Positions 16,652 through 26,504 of a stretch of DNA of 64,000 nt are shown here, piece by piece. The DNA lies in assembly GCF_019218755.1 (NCBI RefSeq), contig NZ_JAHUWZ010000001.1, positions 806,001 to 870,000 of the forward strand. The letters are read 5' to 3'. Under the pieces are notes generated by a model, which worked only from the letters and a program-made list of their open reading frames with translations, made no database searches and was not told the origin of the DNA. The translations under genes and the position numbers were made by a program. Numbering within the stretch: the stretch's first letter is position 1; each line of letters starts with the position of its first letter. The DNA is from Acidovorax sp. sif1233. Lineage in GTDB: Bacteria > Pseudomonadota > Gammaproteobacteria > Burkholderiales > Burkholderiaceae_C.

Positions 16652-19549
16652 TCAGCCCAGGCGTGTCAGTTGATCGCGCAATCTGCCCAGCGTGGTGCCG
16701 AAATCCGCCACCCGTTTTTTCTCCTGGTCGATCACGGCGGGTGGCGCCTTGGCCACGAAGGCTTCGTTGGACAGCTTGCCGTTGGCTTTGGTGATCTCAC
16801 CCTCGATGCGGCTGATTTCCTTGGACAGGCGGGCCTTCTCGGCGGCCACGTCGATCTCCATGTGCAGGCACATGCGCGCCTCGCCCACCATGGCCACGGG
16901 CGCGGCCTGCGCGGCGGCGGCCCAGGCGGCCTCGTCGTCGAACACCTTGACCTCGCTGAGCTTGGCCAGGGCCTGCAGCACCGGCGCCACGCCGCGCATG
17001 AAGTCCGTGTCGCCCACGGTGTACAGCGGCAGGCGGGTCGAGGGCGAGACGTTCATCTCGCCGCGCAGCGTGCGGCAGGCATCCACCAGGCCCTTGACGC
17101 GCTCCATGTGCGCAATGGCGGCCTCGTCGATCTTGCTCGGCTGCGCCTCGGGGTAGCGGGCGATGCTGACCGATTCGCCTTGGAGCCCCGCCACGGGCGC
17201 CACGGTTTGCCACAGGGCTTCGGTGATGAACGGGATGATGGGGTGGGCCAGGCGCAGGATGGCTTCCAGCGTGCGGATCAGGGTGCGGCGCGTGGCGCGC
17301 TGCTCGGCCTCGGTGCCGGTCTGGATCTGCACCTTGGCGATCTCCAGGTACCAGTCGCAGAACTCGTTCCAGACGAAGTCATAGATCGTGTTGGCCACGT
17401 TGTCCAGCCGGTACTCGGCAAATCCCTTGGCGACTTCCGCCTCGGTCTTTTGCAGCAGCGACGCTATCCAGCGGTCGGCCTGGCTGAAGGCCATGTAGCC
17501 GTGGGCGGGGCCGCCGGGCTGGCATTCTTCCTTGGTGTGTTCTTTCAGGCCGCAGTCCTGGCCCTCGCAGTTCATCAGCACGAAGCGGCTGGCGTTCCAG
17601 AGCTTGTTGCAGAAGTTGCGGTAGCCCTCGCAGCGCTTGCTGTCGAAGTTGATGCTGCGCCCCAGGCTGGCCAGCGCCGCGAAAGTGAAGCGCAGCGCGT
17701 CGGCACCGTAGGCGGGGATGCCTTCGGGGAATTCCTTTTGCGTGTTCTTGCGCACCGTGGGCGCGGTCTCGGGCTTGCGCAGGCCGGTGGTGCGTTTGTC
17801 CAGCAGCGGCTCCAGCGCGATGCCGTCGATCAGGTCCACCGGATCGAGCACGTTGCCTTCGGACTTGGACATCTTCTTGCCCTGCGCGTCGCGCACCAGG
17901 CCGTGGATGTACACGTGCCTGAACGGCACGCGGCCCGTGAAGTGCGTGGTCATCATGATCATCCGGGCGACCCAGAAGAAGATGATGTCGTAGCCCGTCA
18001 CCAGCACGGTGCTGGGCAGGTACAGGTTGAAGTCGTCGGTGGGGCTGTCGCCCTGTTCAGGCCAGCCCATGGTGCTGAAGGGCACGAGCGCGGACGAGTA
18101 CCAGGTGTCCAGCACGTCCTCGTCGCGGCGCAGCAGCTTGCCGGGGGCCTTGGCCTGCGCCTCGGCTTCGCTGCGGGCCACGATCACGTTGCCGTCTTCG
18201 TCGTACCAGGCCGGGATCTGGTGGCCCCACCACAGCTGGCGGCTGATGCACCAGTCCTGGATGTTGTTCATCCACTGGTTGTAGGTGTTCACCCAGTTCT
18301 CGGGCACGAACGTCACCTCGCCCGTGGCCACCGCGTCGATGGCCTTTTGCGCAATGCTCTTGCCCGTCGGGTCCTGGTCGCTCACCTTGCTCATGGCCAC
18401 GAACCACTGGTCGGTCAGCATGGGCTCGATCACCTGGCCGGTGCGGGTGCAGATGGGCACCATGAGCTTGTGCTTCTTCACCTCGACCAGCGCGCCGATG
18501 GCTTCGAGGTCGGCCACCACGGCCTTGCGGGCCACGAAGCGGTCCATGCCCTGGTACTTGGGCGGGGCGTTCTCGTTGATGGTGGCCTGCAGCGTCAGCA
18601 CCACGATCATGGGCAGCTTGTGGCGCTGGCCCACGGCGTAGTCGTTCTGGTCGTGCGCAGGAGTGACCTTGACCACGCCCGTGCCGAACTCCTTGTCCAC
18701 GTAGTCGTCGGCGATCACCGGGATCTGGCGGTCGCACAGCGGCAGGTTCACCATCTTGCCGATGAGGTGGGTGTAACGCGCGTCTTCAGGGTGCACCATC
18801 AGGGCCACGTCGCCCAGCATGGTTTCGGGCCGGGTGGTGGCCACCGTGAGGCTGCCCGAACCATCGGCCAGCGGGTAGGCGATGTGCCACAGCGAGCCGT
18901 CTTTTTCCTCGCTCTCGACTTCCAGGTCGGACACGGCGGACTGCAGCTTCGGATCCCAGTTCACCAGGCGCTTGCCGCGGTAGATCAGGCCCTGCTCGTA
19001 CAGCTTCACGAAGGTGTCGGTGACCACGGTGGACAGCTTGTCGTCCATGGTGAAGTACTCGCGGCTCCAGTCCACGCTGTCGCCCATGCGGCGCATCTGC
19101 GTGGTGATGGTGTTGCCGCTCTTTTCCTTCCACTCCCACACCTTGCTCACAAAGTTCTTGCGCGCCTCGGGCGGGGTGGGGCCCATGTCGTAGCGGCTGA
19201 TGCCCTGCTCCTGCAGCTGGCGCTCGACCACGATCTGCGTGGCGATGCCCGCGTGGTCGGTGCCCGGCACCCACACCGTGTTGAAGCCACGCATGCGGTG
19301 GTAGCGCGTGAGGCTGTCCATGATGGTCTGGTTGAACGCATGGCCCATGTGCAGCGTGCCCGTCACGTTGGGGGGAGGCAGCTGGATGGAGAAGGCCGGC
19401 TCGCCGGCTTGCGCCGCGCCCGTGCCTCTGAATCCCGCGACGCCATAGCCGCGGCGTTCCCATTCGGGCCCCCAGTGGGCTTCCAGGGCGGCGGGTTCAA
19501 AAGACTTGGACAGGCTGTCGAGGCCGGGTTGTGTGGGGGTGGTGCTCAT
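16652..19549 (-). CDS. valS: Valyl-tRNA synthetase
   Basis: 965 residues, a class I aminoacyl-tRNA synthetase charging tRNA-Val. The HIGH-type motif is [15 protein letters not shown] near residue 55, and the KMSKS loop is [11 protein letters not shown]. The editing domain, anticodon-binding domain and a C-terminal coiled-coil arm ([23 protein letters not shown]) are all visible. The start at MSTTPTQ fits family N-termini; another ATG seven codons upstream (19570) is possible. The antisense open frame across the gene is a high-GC shadow. Confidence 0.96.
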   Translation of the reverse strand: MSTTPTQPGLDSLSKSFEPAALEAHWGPEWERRGYGVAGFRGTGAAQAGEPAFSIQLPPPNVTGTLHMGHAFNQTIMDSLTRYHRMRGFNTVWVPGTDHAGIATQIVVERQLQEQGISRYDMGPTPPEARKNFVSKVWEWKEKSGNTITTQMRRMGDSVDWSREYFTMDDKLSTVVTDTFVKLYEQGLIYRGKRLVNWDPKLQSAVSDLEVESEEKDGSLWHIAYPLADGSGSLTVATTRPETMLGDVALMVHPEDARYTHLIGKMVNLPLCDRQIPVIADDYVDKEFGTGVVKVTPAHDQNDYAVGQRHKLPMIVVLTLQATINENAPPKYQGMDRFVARKAVVADLEAIGALVEVKKHKLMVPICTRTGQVIEPMLTDQWFVAMSKVSDQDPTGKSIAQKAIDAVATGEVTFVPENWVNTYNQWMNNIQDWCISRQLWWGHQIPAWYDEDGNVIVARSEAEAQAKAPGKLLRRDEDVLDTWYSSALVPFSTMGWPEQGDSPTDDFNLYLPSTVLVTGYDIIFFWVARMIMMTTHFTGRVPFRHVYIHGLVRDAQGKKMSKSEGNVLDPVDLIDGIALEPLLDKRTTGLRKPETAPTVRKNTQKEFPEGIPAYGADALRFTFAALASLGRSINFDSKRCEGYRNFCNKLWNASRFVLMNCEGQDCGLKEHTKEECQPGGPAHGYMAFSQADRWIASLLQKTEAEVAKGFAEYRLDNVANTIYDFVWNEFCDWYLEIAKVQIQTGTEAEQRATRRTLIRTLEAILRLAHPIIPFITEALWQTVAPVAGLQGESVSIARYPEAQPSKIDEAAIAHMERVKGLVDACRTLRGEMNVSPSTRLPLYTVGDTDFMRGVAPVLQALAKLSEVKVFDDEAAWAAAAQAAPVAMVGEARMCLHMEIDVAAEKARLSKEISRIEGEITKANGKLSNEAFVAKAPPAVIDQEKKRVADFGTTLGRLRDQLTRLG

Positions 19550-19630
19550 GGTGGCCAATGAAAACGGCATCCCTGGGGATGCCGTGGGGAAAGGATGGAT
19601 GCATTTTATCGTTGCCGGGGAGCTACCATA

Positions 19631-19680
19631 TTGATAGCTACCTGCGATCTGCTGGTGGGCGCTGAAGCCGATTTTTATCA
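19631..19680 (+). repeat. Dispersed TAGCTGC/GCGCTT repeat, copy C (degenerate)
   Basis: TTGATAGCTACCTGCGATCT then GGGCGCT and GAAGCCGATTTTTATCAA. It lies between the divergent valS and AraC-type genes. Confidence 0.55.
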
Positions 19681-19741
19681 AGAAACTGCGCAGGCATCGC
19701 GCGGGGCCGCTACACTGCGGCGGCCCATATCCTGAGCCGCC

Positions 19742-20713
19742 ATGTCCCCAACGCCTGCAGCCCCCCAGCTCCTGCACCTGACCTCGCGTGATTACACCGG
19801 CCGCGACAAGACCGCTGCGCTGCGTGAGTTCTACGGACGCGAATTGATGCGCGTGGAGCTGCGGCCCTACGAAGGCGCGGGCGCAACCCAGGACGGGCTG
19901 GACTTCGCCAGCACCATGCTGCCCCTGGGCGGCGACTCCATCTACGTCCATACCCAGTGCACACCCAGCCGCATGTGGCGCTCGCCCGAGATGCTTCGCG
20001 ACGGGGACGACGCCCTGTACCTGGCCGTGGCCTGGGGCGGCGGCGTTTTCCACACGCCGCGCGAAAGCCACCACCTGTCCGGCGGCCGCTACGCCATCGT
20101 CTCCAAGGCCCGCGCGCACGAGTTCATCAATCTCCGGGGCGGGGCCAGCGCCTGCATCCAGGTGCCGCATGCCGCCATGGCGCGGCGAGTCGCGGGGCTG
20201 GAGGAGGCGCCGATGCGCATGCTGTCGCCCGACATGCCAGAGCCCGCCTTGGCGATCGGCTATGCGCAACTGCTGGCCCGCAGCCCCGAGCTTTCCGCGC
20301 CGCTGCTGCAGTCGGCCCTGTCGCATCTGCAGGAGCTGGTGGCGCGTGTGCTGGCACCGACGGCGCAGGCCCCTGCGCAGGATGCCGTGGACGTGCCCCG
20401 CCTGGCGCTGATCCGCCGCGACATCCTGGCCCGCATCGACCGGGCCGACCTGAGCCTGGCGCAGATCGCACGGCTGCACCACCTCACCCCGCGCCAGGTG
20501 CAGCGCCTGTTCGCGCGGGAGGGCATGTACTTTTCCGACTTTGTGCGCGAGCAGCGGCTGATGCGCGCCCGCGCCATGCTGGCCGATCCCGCGCAGCGCC
20601 ACCGCCGTGTGCTGGAGATCGCGCTGGACAGCGGGTTCGACGACGTATCGGCCTTCAGCCGCGCTTTCCGGCGGCAGTTCGGCATGTCGCCCAGCGAGGC
20701 GCGCGGCAGCTGA
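19742..20713 (+). CDS. AraC-family transcriptional regulator
   Basis: 323 residues. The N-terminal 200 residues are an effector or dimerisation domain like that of AraC_binding_2-type regulators ([14 protein letters not shown]..). The C-terminal pair of helix-turn-helix motifs ([37 protein letters not shown] and [32 protein letters not shown]; each begins as shown within residues 235-320) is complete. Two 15-bp direct repeats spaced by 21 bp lie just past the stop codon, upstream of the next gene, which is its likely target. Confidence 0.9.
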   Translation: MSPTPAAPQLLHLTSRDYTGRDKTAALREFYGRELMRVELRPYEGAGATQDGLDFASTMLPLGGDSIYVHTQCTPSRMWRSPEMLRDGDDALYLAVAWGGGVFHTPRESHHLSGGRYAIVSKARAHEFINLRGGASACIQVPHAAMARRVAGLEEAPMRMLSPDMPEPALAIGYAQLLARSPELSAPLLQSALSHLQELVARVLAPTAQAPAQDAVDVPRLALIRRDILARIDRADLSLAQIARLHHLTPRQVQRLFAREGMYFSDFVREQRLMRARAMLADPAQRHRRVLEIALDSGFDDVSAFSRAFRRQFGMSPSEARGS

Positions 20714-20729
20714 AGGCTCCTGGTGCCCA

Positions 20730-20765
20730 TGTCACTTTGGGCACAGCGATTGTCATTTTGGGCAC
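20730..20765 (+). promoter_or_regulatory. Tandem direct repeats, candidate AraC-type operator
   Basis: TGTCACTTTGGGCAC at 20730 and TGTCATTTTGGGCAC at 20751 match in 14 of 15 bases with a 21-bp period, two helical turns. This is the geometry used by AraC-family proteins. It lies 62 bp before the next gene. Confidence 0.65.
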
Positions 20766-20826
20766 GGACGGGGCGCGGCGGTTTCCCAAGAATCGCCGCA
20801 GTTTTCCGAATGTTACGAACACGCCC

Positions 20827-22155
20827 ATGCGCCTTCACTATTTCTCCCAGCACGCACTGCTTGCGGCCCTTGCCTGCACCGCATCCGCCCATGCCGCCCC
20901 CGTTGTCGTGGGCACCGGTACGCCCGCCAGTTGCACCGAAGCTGCGCTGGACGCGGCACTGGTGGGTAGCAACCAGATCACCTTCAACTGTGGCGCAGTC
21001 CCGCACACCATCACGCTGACGGGCATGAAAGCCCCGGCGTCGGGAACCACCCTCGACGGCGGCGGGCTCGTTACCCTGGATGCCAACCTCGTGGCGCGTC
21101 ACTTCTACATGAACTCCGGTACCTATGCGCTGGCCGGGCTCACGCTCGTCAATGGCCAGGCGGACCACGGCGGCGCCATCTATGCCAACAACGTGACGCT
21201 ATCGCTCAGCAACGTCACCTTGCGCAACAACCGGACGCTGGCGGGCGGTGACGGCGGCGCCCTGTTTACCGGGGGCAATCTGGGCTCCCAGGTCACCCTG
21301 CAAAGGGTACGCGCCATCGGCAACAGGGCCGACTATGGGGGCGGCGCCATCTACGCCAATAGTGAGTACGACACGCTGGCGCTGAATGAGTTCGTGGCGC
21401 AGAACAACATCAGCGCCAATGGCGGCGGCGCGATCGACCACCATGGCGCGGCCCTCACCATCACACAAAGCCTGTTCCAGAACAACTCGTCCACGGCTTC
21501 GGGGTCCTCCGGCGGGGCGGTGAATGTCGACCCGATCACGTCGAGCACCTTGTCCATCACCAACACGACCTTTGTGGACAACTCCCTGGGAGACGGCTCC
21601 GGTAGCGCTCTCAGCATCACCGGCGTGGCGGGCGGCAGCATTGCCAACAGCACCTTCGCCAACAACAGCGGAACCGTGGCGATTTCTGTCTGGGCCGCTG
21701 GCACGCAGGTCACGGCGAGGAACACGCTCATCAGCGCCACCTTGGGTGGCATCAACTGCAATACCCAGGGAGGGGCCGTGTTGTTCGACGGGGGCAACAA
21801 TCTGCAGTTTGGAGGTACGGCGGCACAATCGTGTGGCGCATCGATGCCACAGGCCGACCCGCTCCTGGCCCCGTTGGCCAACAACGGCGCGGGCTATTTC
21901 AGCCAGACCATGGCCTTGCAGCCGGGCAGCCCCGCCATTGATGCGGGCAGCGGCTGTGAAGTGGTGGACCAGCGTGGCGTGGCACGCCCCATCGGCCTGG
22001 CCTGCGACATCGGCGCCTTCGAAGCCCCGGTGGCCGCGCCGCCCGGCAATGGCGCGATTGCAGTGCCTGCGCTGGACTGTGGCGGCCTGGCCTTGCTTTC
22101 CACGCTGCTGGCGGGGCTGGGGGCGCTGCGCCGCCGCAAGGCTGGTTTGCTATAA
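20827..22155 (+). CDS. Parallel beta-helix surface protein (choice-of-anchor Q type) with IPTL-like tail
   Basis: 442 residues. A signal peptide (LLAALACTASAHA) is followed by a repetitive beta-helix region with many GGAIYAN, GGALFTGG and SLFQNNSS units, as in polymorphic outer membrane proteins. The PGSPAIDAGS..DQRGVARPIG..CDIGAFE segment matches the choice-of-anchor Q domain. The C-terminus VPALDCGGLALLSTLLAGLG followed by RRRK resembles an IPTL-CTERM sorting tail, like the Kelch protein of this window. Probably surface-attached and adhesive; the ligand is unknown. It is likely controlled by the adjacent AraC protein. Confidence 0.82.
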   Translation: MRLHYFSQHALLAALACTASAHAAPVVVGTGTPASCTEAALDAALVGSNQITFNCGAVPHTITLTGMKAPASGTTLDGGGLVTLDANLVARHFYMNSGTYALAGLTLVNGQADHGGAIYANNVTLSLSNVTLRNNRTLAGGDGGALFTGGNLGSQVTLQRVRAIGNRADYGGGAIYANSEYDTLALNEFVAQNNISANGGGAIDHHGAALTITQSLFQNNSSTASGSSGGAVNVDPITSSTLSITNTTFVDNSLGDGSGSALSITGVAGGSIANSTFANNSGTVAISVWAAGTQVTARNTLISATLGGINCNTQGGAVLFDGGNNLQFGGTAAQSCGASMPQADPLLAPLANNGAGYFSQTMALQPGSPAIDAGSGCEVVDQRGVARPIGLACDIGAFEAPVAAPPGNGAIAVPALDCGGLALLSTLLAGLGALRRRKAGLL

Positions 22156-22214
22156 TTTTTATAGCATTTGGCGCTTTATGGGTAAGCCATGAAGGCCAAT
22201 TCGGCCCAAAAAAC
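22148..22214 (+). repeat. Hairpin plus dispersed repeat, copy D
   Basis: TGCTATAA-TTT-TTATAGCA is a perfect hairpin that overlaps the upstream stop codon. A GGCGCTT...GTAAGCC...AAGGCCAATTCGGCC stretch follows, a degenerate member of the same repeat family. It separates two convergent genes and may act as a terminator. Confidence 0.55.
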
Positions 22215-22227
22215 TGCGCCATGCCAC

Positions 22228-22848
22228 TCAGTGGGGCACGAACTCCGGCCGGTCATTGTTCTCGGGCTTGAGCGGAGCGGCCACCTTGCCCTCGGCGCGC
22301 TCCTTGCGCCACTGCTCCTTGCGGGCCGTCCACTCGTTGAGCCGCGCATGGGCCACGGTGCTGTCCTTGGCCATCTGCTCCTCGTTGGCCAGCTGGGCCG
22401 ACAGCTCCAGGCGGATGCCGTTGGGATCGAAGAAATAGATGCTGTGGAAGATGTGGTGGTCGGTCACGCCCAGCACCTCGATGCCATGGGCTTCCAGGCG
22501 CTTCTTGGTGTTCTCCAGTTCCTCGACCGTGTTCACGCGGAAGGCGATGTGGTTGACCCACAGCGGCGTGTTGGGCGAGGGCTCGGCCTTCACGTCGTCG
22601 CCCAGGTCGAAGAAGGCGATGAACGAGCCGTCCCGCAGGCGGAAGAAGAAGTGTGTGTAAGGGCAGTACTCGCCCGTGCTGGGCACGTAGTCGCTCTGGA
22701 TGATGTGGTAGAGCGGCAGGCCCAGGATGTCTTCGTAGAAGTGGCGCGTCTCTTCCGCGTCGCGGGCCTTGTAGGCGTAGTGGTGCAGCTGCTGGATGGC
22801 GGCAGGCGCGGGCAGGGTGGCCAGATCGGGCGTCGGGGCGGCATTCAT
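22228..22848 (-). CDS. VOC-family (glyoxalase/dioxygenase superfamily) protein
   Basis: 206 residues with a vicinal-oxygen-chelate fold: LHHYAYKARDAEETRHFYEDILGLPL opens the first module, and VNHIAFRV plus IYFFDPNGIRLEL close the second. Likely metal ligands are the two His and the Glu in these strands. The start has AGGAGACACC directly upstream. The C-terminal 45 residues are charged and helical, beyond the usual domain. The substrate is unknown; ring-cleavage dioxygenase or glyoxalase-like chemistry is possible. Confidence 0.82.
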   Translation of the reverse strand: MNAAPTPDLATLPAPAAIQQLHHYAYKARDAEETRHFYEDILGLPLYHIIQSDYVPSTGEYCPYTHFFFRLRDGSFIAFFDLGDDVKAEPSPNTPLWVNHIAFRVNTVEELENTKKRLEAHGIEVLGVTDHHIFHSIYFFDPNGIRLELSAQLANEEQMAKDSTVAHARLNEWTARKEQWRKERAEGKVAAPLKPENNDRPEFVPH

Positions 22849-22887
22849 GCGGTGTCTCCTCAAATGGATGGCTGCAATTCTACTATT

Positions 22888-22953
22888 CGTAATTGATTTA
22901 CGTTAAGTTAATTTTTATGTGGGTGATTTGCGGTACATTCCGCAGTCACACCC
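22888..22953. promoter_or_regulatory. Two inverted repeats in a divergent promoter region
   Basis: CGTAA-TTGAT-TTACG at 22888-22902 lies in an AT-rich stretch and looks like an operator. TGCGG-TACATT-CCGCA at 22929-22944 is flanked by TGGGTGA and TCACACCCA and could form a hairpin in the ABC-F leader. Both rest on symmetry and position only. Confidence 0.35.
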
Positions 22954-23060
22954 ATTCGTGCCGAGGTATTACTCCCATGCGCCTTTGAGCCTCTTCAAGC
23001 CGTTCCCCTGCCGCCCTTTGCGGGCCAGGTGGTTGCATGTCTTGTTTGGAGTGCTTTTGC

Positions 23061-24830
23061 ATGGCGACACCTTCACGGGGCGAATCCGCCCATGGCAGCC
23101 GCAGCGCTGCCGCAGCCTCGGCTGCTGATTTCCCATCATCATCTTCTTCTGCTCGTTCATCGCAGGCCCCTGCCGGGCAGGGCAATGCGGCGCCCGGCGC
23201 GGGCCAGGCCGTGCTGCAGTTCGCCGGGGTTGGCTGGAGCCCGCCTGGCGGCCAGGCCCTGTGGGGCCGTCCGCTGACGGTGTCCCTGGGCCCGGGCGTG
23301 ACGGGCATCGTGGGTGCCAACGGTTGCGGCAAGAGCGTCTTCCTGCGGCTCGCGGCGCGCGCGCTGCAGCCCGCCAGCGGCGCCGTTCTGGGCGATCCTT
23401 CGCTGCATGTGGTGGCGCAGGAGGTGGCTGCTGCGCCCCGTGCCACGGTGGCTGACGTCGCAGGGCTGGGGCCGGCGCTGGGCGCCCTGGCGCGGCTGGA
23501 GGCGGGCGAGGGCACGCCCGATGACCTGCTCGTGGCCGATGGGCGGTGGGACCTGCCCGCGCGCTGGCGGCAGGCGCTGCACGCCCTGGGGCTGGGTCAC
23601 CTGCCGCCGGCACACGCCGCGCAGCGGCTCAGCGGGGGCGAGCGCATGCGCGTGGCGCTGGCGGGGGCTTTCCTGTCCGATGCCGAGCTGCTGGTGCTCG
23701 ATGAGCCCACCAACCACCTTGACCGCGCGGGCCGGCGATGGCTGATGGAATCGCTGGCGCAGTGGCGGGGCGGCGTGCTGGTGGCCAGCCACGACCGCGA
23801 ATTGCTGGGCGCGGTGGGCAGCATCGTGGAGCTGTCGCCCGCCGGGCTGCAGCGCTATGGCGGCCACTGGGGGCTGTACCAGGCCCAGCGCCAGGCCGAG
23901 GCCGCCGCCGCCCAGGCCGCGCTGGACCACGCGCGCACCGAGCGCGAGCAGGGCCTGCGGGCGCTGCAGCGCGAGCATGACGCCCAGCAGCGCCGCGCGG
24001 CACGCGGGCGCGCGGAGGGGCGCACCACCAACCAGGCGTCCATCCTGCTCGACCGCCGGAAGAACAGCGCACAGGCCCACGCCGGCCGCGAGCACGAGCG
24101 GCAGCAGCAAGAGCGCCAGCGGCTGAACGAGGCCGTGCGCGAGGCTGCCCTGCGCGTGCCCGCGCAGGCAGCCGCGGCGCTGGTGCTGCCGCAAAGCGCC
24201 GTGCCGGCGGGCAGGCAGGTGCTGGCGTTCGAGCAGGTGCAGGTGCCGCATGCCCCACCGGGCTTGCCTGCGCTGAACGGCGTGTGGAGTGGCCCCGTGC
24301 GCATAGCGATCACCGGGCCCAATGGGTGTGGCAAGAGCAGCCTGCTGCGGCTGGTCGCGGCGCCGGATGGCGTGCCTGGAGGCGGTGTGCGGCGCGGCGT
24401 GCGGGCCGCCTGGCTGGATCAGCACAACACCGCCGCGCTGCCCCCGCAATGCAGCGTGCTGGATCGGCTGCGGGCACTGGGCTCGCCGCTGCCCGAAGCC
24501 GCGCTGCGCACGCACCTGGCACAGCTCGGGCTGGATGCGGACAAGGTGCATCGCCCGGCCGGTGTGCTCAGTGGCGGCGAGCGCATCAAGGCCGCGCTGG
24601 CCTGCGCCCTGTGGTCGTGCGAGCCCGCGCAGATGCTGCTGCTCGACGAGCCCACGAACCACCTGGATGTGGATGCCGTGGACGCCTTGCAGGCCGCGCT
24701 GGGGGCCTTCACGGGCGCGTTGGCCGTGGTGTCGCACGACACCGCCTTCCTGCGCGCGCTGCGGCCGGACGTGGTGTGGGCCTGGCGGCCGCAGGGTTGG
24801 GACCTGGACGCCTCGCTGGACGCCGCCTGA
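23061..24830 (+). CDS. ABC-F family ATPase
   Basis: 589 residues with two ABC domains and no membrane segment, the ABC-F layout of ribosome-associated translation factors. Walker A motifs are GANGCGKS and GPNGCGKSS; signatures LSGGERMRVAL and LSGGERIKAAL; Walker B motifs LVLDEPTNHLD and LLLDEPTNHLD. A charged, Gln/Glu/Arg-rich linker of about 100 residues joins them. The start at 23061 has GGAG 9 nt upstream; an in-frame start at 23037 is less likely. The Ser/Ala-rich N-terminus is unusual. It may be a resistance-type or housekeeping ABC-F; sequence alone does not decide. Confidence 0.88.
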   Translation: MATPSRGESAHGSRSAAAASAADFPSSSSSARSSQAPAGQGNAAPGAGQAVLQFAGVGWSPPGGQALWGRPLTVSLGPGVTGIVGANGCGKSVFLRLAARALQPASGAVLGDPSLHVVAQEVAAAPRATVADVAGLGPALGALARLEAGEGTPDDLLVADGRWDLPARWRQALHALGLGHLPPAHAAQRLSGGERMRVALAGAFLSDAELLVLDEPTNHLDRAGRRWLMESLAQWRGGVLVASHDRELLGAVGSIVELSPAGLQRYGGHWGLYQAQRQAEAAAAQAALDHARTEREQGLRALQREHDAQQRRAARGRAEGRTTNQASILLDRRKNSAQAHAGREHERQQQERQRLNEAVREAALRVPAQAAAALVLPQSAVPAGRQVLAFEQVQVPHAPPGLPALNGVWSGPVRIAITGPNGCGKSSLLRLVAAPDGVPGGGVRRGVRAAWLDQHNTAALPPQCSVLDRLRALGSPLPEAALRTHLAQLGLDADKVHRPAGVLSGGERIKAALACALWSCEPAQMLLLDEPTNHLDVDAVDALQAALGAFTGALAVVSHDTAFLRALRPDVVWAWRPQGWDLDASLDAA

Positions 24831-24881
24831 ATACACCCTCGGGCAGCTTGCACCCCGCTGGATGGGGTGTGCGCAATGAAG

Positions 24882-24921
24882 AAAAAAGCCACCCGCTGCG
24901 CTGAGGCTGCGGGTGGCTTTC
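24882..24921. terminator. Bidirectional terminator
   Basis: AAAGCCACCCGC and GCGGGTGGCTTT pair perfectly over 12 bp around a 12-nt loop, with an A-run on the left. It separates the convergent ABC-F and YceI genes. Confidence 0.85.
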
Positions 24922-24964
24922 GGGCAAGGCGCCAGCGGCGCCTTGCGGGCAGTGACGACCGTGA

Positions 24965-25543
24965 TTACTGCTTCACGGCTTCGATCTGCACCACCAGGCG
25001 CACGTTCTTGGGGAAGCCCCACTCCACGCCGTAGTTCATGCCCCACTGGGTGCGGTCGATCGTGGCCTCGAAGTCGCCACCGCACACTTCGCGCTTGAGC
25101 ATGGGGCTGTCATAGCAGTTGAACTGCGTGGCCTTGAGCGTGACGGGCGCGGTCTTGCCCAGCAGCGTGAGCTGGCCGGCCACTTCGCTGACCTTGTCGC
25201 CGTTGAAGCTGAACTTGTCGGACACGAACTTGATGGTGGGGTGCTTGGCGGCATCGAACAGGTCGGCGCTTTGCAGGTGCTTGTCGAACGGGGGCGTGCC
25301 CGAGTTCACCGAGGTGGTGTCGATGGTGATGTCCACCTTGCCGGACTTGGCCGCGCGGTCGAACTCCACGGTGCCTTGCTTCTTGTCGAAGCGGGCGCGG
25401 TTCGTGGTCGTGCCGAAGTGGCCGATCTCGAACGTCACGAAGGTGTGCGTGGGGTCGATGGCGTAGTTGGCGGCCTGCGCGGCGCCGGCGGTCATTGCGG
25501 TGGCAGCGGCCACGGCGAGCAGGGAGAACAGGGACTTGCGCAT
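24965..25543 (-). CDS. YceI-family periplasmic protein (first)
   Basis: 192 residues. Signal peptide residues 1-24 (LAVAAATAMTAGAAQA), then the lipocalin-like YceI barrel beginning YAIDPTHTFVTFEIGHFG. VDITIDTTSVNSGTPPFDKHLQSADLF and a C-terminal FEATIDRTQWGMNYGVEWG are typical. Homologues bind polyprenoids such as ubiquinone-related lipids. It lies downstream of a second YceI gene and a cytochrome b561 gene on the same strand. Confidence 0.92.
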   Translation of the reverse strand: MRKSLFSLLAVAAATAMTAGAAQAANYAIDPTHTFVTFEIGHFGTTTNRARFDKKQGTVEFDRAAKSGKVDITIDTTSVNSGTPPFDKHLQSADLFDAAKHPTIKFVSDKFSFNGDKVSEVAGQLTLLGKTAPVTLKATQFNCYDSPMLKREVCGGDFEATIDRTQWGMNYGVEWGFPKNVRLVVQIEAVKQ

Positions 25544-25659
25544 GGGTAAATACTCCTGGAGCAGTGGTGGAAAGAAAAGGAAGGAAAAAAGGAAAGAAAT
25601 CAGCGATTCAATGCCGTGCGACGCGGGGATCGGGCACGTTCAAGCCAGCGCTCCCGCAC

Positions 25660-25752
25660 AAGGGCCGCCCCGCTGCGCTGGCAGCGTCCCCCTCCCGCGT
25701 TGCGTAGCAATGCGAGAGAGGGGAAGGCGCGAAGCGACTCCGGGGGAGCTTC
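25660..25752. repeat. Stop-codon-abutting repeat, copy 2
   Basis: GTCCCCCTCCCGCGTTGCG and CGAGAGAGGGGAAGGCGC flank a GCGTAGCAATGC centre, then GAAGCGACTCCGGGGG. It ends 2 bp from the stop codon of the second YceI gene. Confidence 0.75.
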
Positions 25753-25754
25753 AT

Positions 25755-26336
25755 TCAAATCTTGCCCACGCCGGTGAGTGCGAGCTTGAATTTCACGGTC
25801 ACGTCGTCGGCCACCATCGAGGTGTCGGCCCACTCGTTCTCACCGATCTTGAACGCCAGGCGCTTGATGGGCAGCGTGCCTGTGGCGGTGGTGCTGGCCC
25901 CGCTTTGGGTCAGCGTGACGGGCACCACCACGTTCTGCGCCGTGCCCTTGATGGTGAGCTTGCCCGCCACCTCGAACTTGCCGCCACCCAGCGCCTTGAT
26001 GGCGGTGGATTCGAACTGCGCCTGCGGGAACTTCCCCACGTTGAACCACGTGGGCTTGGGCAGCTCGGCATCGGTCTCGCGCGATCCGAGCGTGGCGCTG
26101 CCGGTATCGACCGTGAACGCGATCTTGCTGGTGGCCGGCTTGGCCGGGTCGAACGCCACCTGGGCGCTGAACTTCTTGAAATGGCCGTCCAGCGGCACGC
26201 CCATCTGGCGGGCGGTGAACTGCACTTCGCTTTGGGCGGGCACCAGTTGTTGCTGGGCCAGGGCGGCCTGGGCGCCCACGGCCAGGGCGGCGCCCAGCAC
26301 GATGTGGGACAGGGTGGAAGAAGAAGACAGATTCAT
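25755..26336 (-). CDS. YceI-family periplasmic protein (second)
   Basis: 193 residues. Signal peptide about 1-27 (GAALAVGAQAALAQ), then a YceI barrel (LVPAQSEVQFTARQMGVPLDGHF..). It is clearly a paralogue of the neighbouring YceI protein but diverged. E. coli pairs yceI with a cytochrome b561 gene (yceJ), and the same pairing is seen here, so the three genes probably form one envelope redox or lipid-carrier unit. Confidence 0.9.
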   Translation of the reverse strand: MNLSSSSTLSHIVLGAALAVGAQAALAQQQLVPAQSEVQFTARQMGVPLDGHFKKFSAQVAFDPAKPATSKIAFTVDTGSATLGSRETDAELPKPTWFNVGKFPQAQFESTAIKALGGGKFEVAGKLTIKGTAQNVVVPVTLTQSGASTTATGTLPIKRLAFKIGENEWADTSMVADDVTVKFKLALTGVGKI

Positions 26337-26424
26337 TCGAAAACTCCGTTCAAAAGACAGAAAAGAGAAGGTGGGGCGGTCGGCTGGTGTATGTCAGGGG
26401 CGCGCATCCGCCAGTGCACCCGTG

Positions 26425-26503
26425 GAGCCGGCTCTGCCGGGCCTGCGGATGCGTTCCCCTCCCCGCCGGAGAGGGAGACGGCGCGAAGCGGCTCGGGGCC
26501 TGC
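26425..26503. repeat. Stop-codon-abutting repeat, copy 3
   Basis: A shorter variant: GTTCCCCTCCCCGCC, GGAGAGGGAGACGGCGC, then GAAGCGGCTCGGGGCC. It ends 1 bp from the cytochrome b561 stop codon. Confidence 0.6.
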
Positions 26504-26504
26504 C

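Noticed and set aside
16625-19561. Long open frame antisense to valS (about 978 codons)
   Set aside because: It is an antisense shadow of a clear valS gene, rich in His/Val/Gly/Ala with no domain, as expected at high GC.
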